Positions 61,313-64,000 of a stretch of 64,000 nucleotides of DNA are shown one piece after another. The DNA is from Zunongwangia sp. HGR-M22. GTDB lineage: Bacteria > Bacteroidota > Bacteroidia > Flavobacteriales > Flavobacteriaceae. The notes below the pieces were generated by a model, which ran no database searches, was not told where the DNA came from, and saw only the letters and a program-made list of their open reading frames with translations. The DNA is taken from assembly GCF_027594425.1 (NCBI RefSeq), contig NZ_CP115159.1:3681001-3745000 (forward strand). The letters run 5' to 3'. Every line of letters begins with the position of its first letter. The stretch's first letter is position 1. The translations under genes and the position numbers were made by a program.

Positions 61313-62677
61313 ATGGCGAAGGTTAAAACAGCTTATTACTGTCAAAATTGCGGTGCGCAATATTCTAAGTGGCAGGGACGATGCAATTCCTGCGGAGATT
61401 GGAATACTATTGTAGAAGAAGTAATTGAAAAACCAGACAAAAAGGACTGGAAAACCTCAGCAAAAACCGAGAAGAAAAGAGCTGCTAAGCCCTTACGTCT
61501 TAATGAGATTGAAACCGCTCCTGAATACCGCTGGAAAACCGGAAACACCGAATTAGATCGTGTTTTGGGTGGCGGCCTGGTTTCAGGCTCACTAACCTTA
61601 CTTGGCGGAGAACCCGGTATAGGAAAAAGTACGCTATTATTACAAATCTCGTTAAGTTTTCCTTACAAAGTGTTATACGTTTCAGGAGAGGAAAGCCAGC
61701 AGCAAATAAAAATGCGTGCAGAGCGTATAGATCCAAATTCGACAAATTGCTATATTCTCACTGAAACAAAAACACAGAATATCTTCAGGCAAATTGAAGA
61801 AGTTTCTCCGGAAGTTGTTATTATTGATTCCATCCAAACCATACACAGTGATTACATTGAAAGCGCTCCCGGTAATATTTCTCAAATTAGAGAATGTACG
61901 GCAGAATTAATAAAATTCGCCAAAGAAAGTAATGTACCCGTAATTCTTATTGGGCATATCACTAAAGAAGGTAGCATTGCGGGTCCAAAAGTATTAGAGC
62001 ATATGGTAGATACGGTACTTCAGTTTGAAGGAGATCGTAATCACGTATACCGAATTTTAAGAGCTAATAAAAACCGCTTTGGAAGCACTCACGAATTGGG
62101 CATTTACGAAATGCAGGGAAGCGGTTTACGCGAAGTAAGCAATCCTTCAGAAATATTAATTAGTAAAAACGATCAAGATTTAAGCGGTACCGCTATCGCA
62201 AGTACTTTAGAAGGAATGCGCCCGCTAATGATTGAGATTCAGGCATTAGTAAGCACTGCTGTTTATGGAACTCCGCAACGCTCAGCAACCGGCTATAATG
62301 TTAAGCGACTTAATATGCTTTTAGCCGTTTTAGAAAAGCGTGCAGGCTTCAGATTAGGCGCAAAAGATGTTTTTCTAAATATCACTGGCGGAATTAGCGT
62401 AGATGATCCTGCAATTGATCTTGCCGTTGTCGCAGCCATTCTCTCTTCTAACGAGGATATTGCTATTGAAAAAGATATTTGTTTTGCTGCTGAAGTTGGC
62501 TTAGCCGGAGAAATACGCCCAATAACTCGCGCCGATCAAAGAATTTTGGAAGCTGAAAAACTTGGGTTTGCAAAAATTATGATTTCTACTCAAAGTAAAC
62601 TTCCAAAATCTAGTTATGCAATTAAGGTAATACGCGTTTCTAAAATAGAAGATGTAGTTAGCCATTTATTTGAATAA
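61313..62677 (+). CDS. radA: DNA repair protein RadA (Sms)
   Basis: The 454-residue protein has an N-terminal zinc finger (YYCQNCGAQYSKWQGRCNSCGDWN, CxxC-x10-CxxC), a RecA-like ATPase core with Walker A GGEPGIGKST (about 98-107), the RadA-specific NKNRFGST (KNRFG) motif, and a C-terminal Lon-like domain (GGISVDDPAIDLAVVAAILSS). It drives branch migration in recombinational repair. It has its own leaderless-looking promoter 17 bases after the esterase-fold gene. Confidence 0.98.
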   Translation: MAKVKTAYYCQNCGAQYSKWQGRCNSCGDWNTIVEEVIEKPDKKDWKTSAKTEKKRAAKPLRLNEIETAPEYRWKTGNTELDRVLGGGLVSGSLTLLGGEPGIGKSTLLLQISLSFPYKVLYVSGEESQQQIKMRAERIDPNSTNCYILTETKTQNIFRQIEEVSPEVVIIDSIQTIHSDYIESAPGNISQIRECTAELIKFAKESNVPVILIGHITKEGSIAGPKVLEHMVDTVLQFEGDRNHVYRILRANKNRFGSTHELGIYEMQGSGLREVSNPSEILISKNDQDLSGTAIASTLEGMRPLMIEIQALVSTAVYGTPQRSATGYNVKRLNMLLAVLEKRAGFRLGAKDVFLNITGGISVDDPAIDLAVVAAILSSNEDIAIEKDICFAAEVGLAGEIRPITRADQRILEAEKLGFAKIMISTQSKLPKSSYAIKVIRVSKIEDVVSHLFE

Positions 62678-62728
62678 ATACTGGCACAATTACTGCGTCT
62701 ATTTTACTGAAAAAGAAAAAATTAGACG

Positions 62729-63853
62729 TTGAAGCATTTTTTATATTACATACTATTAGCTGTTTTTTTTGCCTCTTGCTCTCGCCTAAATAAAGCAACC
62801 GACTTTATTACTAACCCCAGTGCAAAAGAAGTTTATAAGAGAGATTACAATATTTCAGATGAATTATTTACAATCTGGGAACAGCAACATGATTTAGGAT
62901 TAAAGGACAGCTTAAAAATCGATTTACCTTATGTAGAAAATGGTCATTTTATGTCTAAATCTTTCCCAATTTATGCTTACGAACTCAATTTAAATGCAGG
63001 AGAAATTTTTGATTTTGAAATTTTTACCGATTCTATAAACGATCTTGTTTTTATCGATTTTTACCGCATGATCGATAACAGCTTAAAAGATTTTAAAAAA
63101 ATTGAAAGTGCTGAAATTGGTCAAAAATTATTTCAATATGAGATCAAAGAATCTGGACTGTACAAAATAGTAATTCAACCAGCCATAGAAACTCAGGCAG
63201 AATTTGTATTCAAATTTAAAAGTAAACCGGCTTATATATTTCCGGTAGCTGATGGAAAGAACCATAATATACAAAGTTATTGGGGCGCTGCTCGCGATGG
63301 TGGTGCCAGAAATCATGAAGGTATCGATATTTTTGCGAATCGAGGCACGCCTGTACTCGCTGCAACCAGTGGACGTATTGGTTTTACCGGCGAAAAAGGC
63401 TTAGGGGGAAAACAAGTTTGGCTTAGAGATACTAAAAGAGGACAATCATTATATTATGCACATTTAGACAGTATTGCTAAAACCTCGGGAAATGTAAATG
63501 CGGGTGATACTTTGGGTTTTGTAGGAAATACCGGAAACGCAAGAACTACTCCGCCTCACTTGCACTTTGGAATCTATAAACATGGCGCCATTAATCCGCT
63601 ATACTTTGTAAAACAAGCTGAAGAATTTAAGCCCCAAATAGCAAAATTCGATAAAAAATCGACCAATTTGATCACCAAAAGCAGTATTGCGAATCTTCGA
63701 GACAAACCTACAACTTCCAAATCCCAAATCTTAGGACAAGCGAAAAATCAGGATACGCTTCAACTTTTAGGAAAAACTGGTGATTGGTACCATGTTCGCC
63801 CTAAAAACAAAAGCGCATCGTTTATTCATGAAAGTTTAGTGGCTCCGTTGTAA
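62729..63853 (+). CDS. M23-family peptidoglycan endopeptidase lipoprotein with SH3 domain
   Basis: The 374-residue protein has a lipoprotein signal (AVFFASC, Cys about 17), an N-terminal beta domain (about 40-165), a LytM/M23 domain (about 185-300) with zinc ligands in NHEGIDIFA (His and Asp) and HLHFGIY, and a C-terminal bacterial SH3 domain (about 310-374; IANLRDKPTTSKSQILGQAKNQDTL). It probably cleaves peptide crosslinks in peptidoglycan. The start codon seems to be TTG at 62729, because no ATG occurs before the signal peptide. Confidence 0.92.
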   Translation: MKHFLYYILLAVFFASCSRLNKATDFITNPSAKEVYKRDYNISDELFTIWEQQHDLGLKDSLKIDLPYVENGHFMSKSFPIYAYELNLNAGEIFDFEIFTDSINDLVFIDFYRMIDNSLKDFKKIESAEIGQKLFQYEIKESGLYKIVIQPAIETQAEFVFKFKSKPAYIFPVADGKNHNIQSYWGAARDGGARNHEGIDIFANRGTPVLAATSGRIGFTGEKGLGGKQVWLRDTKRGQSLYYAHLDSIAKTSGNVNAGDTLGFVGNTGNARTTPPHLHFGIYKHGAINPLYFVKQAEEFKPQIAKFDKKSTNLITKSSIANLRDKPTTSKSQILGQAKNQDTLQLLGKTGDWYHVRPKNKSASFIHESLVAPL

Positions 63854-63961
63854 TTCAGCTCGCAGCTGTTAGCTGTGAAAAAGTAGCTTAGAAATATCGA
63901 ATCTTATTTAATAGTCGATCTTGAATCTTATATCTAAAAGCGGAGCGATCTAACATCTAAT
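63854..63961. other. Short convergent gap at the right edge
   Basis: About 108 bases follow the M23 gene. They include CAGCTCGCAGCTGTTAGCTG, with overlapping CAGCT/AGCTG inverted units, but no clear terminator. Confidence 0.4.
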
Positions 63962-64000
63962 TTAAGGCGCCGGATTTGGATATTTTTCATGCACTTTTTC
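63962..64000 (-). CDS. Possible C-terminal end of a minus-strand gene
   Basis: On the minus strand the last 39 bases read as 12 codons (EKVHEKYPNPAP) followed by TAA at 63962-63964, in frame to the window edge. The composition is plausible for a protein C-terminus, but this is too little to identify; it could be chance. Confidence 0.25.
   Translation of the reverse strand, partial: EKVHEKYPNPAP

Overview
The window looks like chromosomal DNA of a marine-type member of the Flavobacteriaceae (Bacteroidota). The DNA is AT-rich. Genes lack Shine-Dalgarno sequences but often carry the Bacteroidota -7 promoter element TAnnTTTG. Gene content fits as well: gliding genes gldD/gldE, a GGGP synthase, TonB-dependent receptors with carboxypeptidase-like N-terminal domains, DUF4270, DUF4199 and DUF4301 proteins, and paired M16 peptidases. 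The protein style resembles Zunongwangia, Gramella or Salegentibacter; this is an inference, since no rRNA is present. I saw no tRNA, rRNA, CRISPR array, insertion sequence or prophage.

Layout. 0-5 kb: the start of a TonB-dependent receptor behind a TPP (thiamine) riboswitch, a hybrid histidine kinase convergent with a sigma-54-type response regulator, a candidate structured small RNA, and a small secreted protein. 5-15 kb: arfB, a DUF4301 protein, a PnuC/PnuT-type vitamin transporter behind a small upstream ORF, an HxlR regulator divergent from an NmrA-type reductase, GGGP synthase plus a phosphopantetheinyl transferase, ahcY followed by a heptamer tandem repeat, and lipoproteins. 15-21 kb: an apparent phytate-utilisation module of beta-propeller phytase, TonB-dependent receptor and TPR-LuxR membrane regulator. 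21-27 kb: ribosomal proteins L27 and an extended L21, DUF4199, an M16 peptidase pair and an EamA transporter.

27-35 kb: the conserved gldD-gldE-ssb-mutY block, divergent from hup, a 29-residue basic protein and rng; then a YciE/F ferritin-like protein, recX and a FUSC-like membrane protein. 35-42.6 kb: one transcription unit bioF-bioD-bioA-KAS-bioB followed by two tandem JmjC-like cupin hydroxylases. 42.7-48.5 kb: a complete seven-gene Mrp Na+/H+ antiporter operon (mrpA to mrpG). 48.7-51.2 kb: a DUF2975/XRE pair and an M61 PDZ peptidase. 51.5-57.8 kb: atpD-atpC, then glmS, a DUF4270 lipoprotein and a GT5-like half protein. 57.9-63.9 kb: panC-panD, a flippase-like membrane protein, an esterase-fold protein lacking the catalytic serine, radA and an M23 peptidase.

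Most of the window is ordinary flavobacterial core genome. The points most worth following are the candidate ~190-nt structured RNA near 4.6-4.76 kb, the ketosynthase and tandem hydroxylases embedded in the biotin operon, the phytate module, the esterase with Asp in place of Ser, the half-length GT5 protein, the extended L21, and several apparently leaderless promoters.
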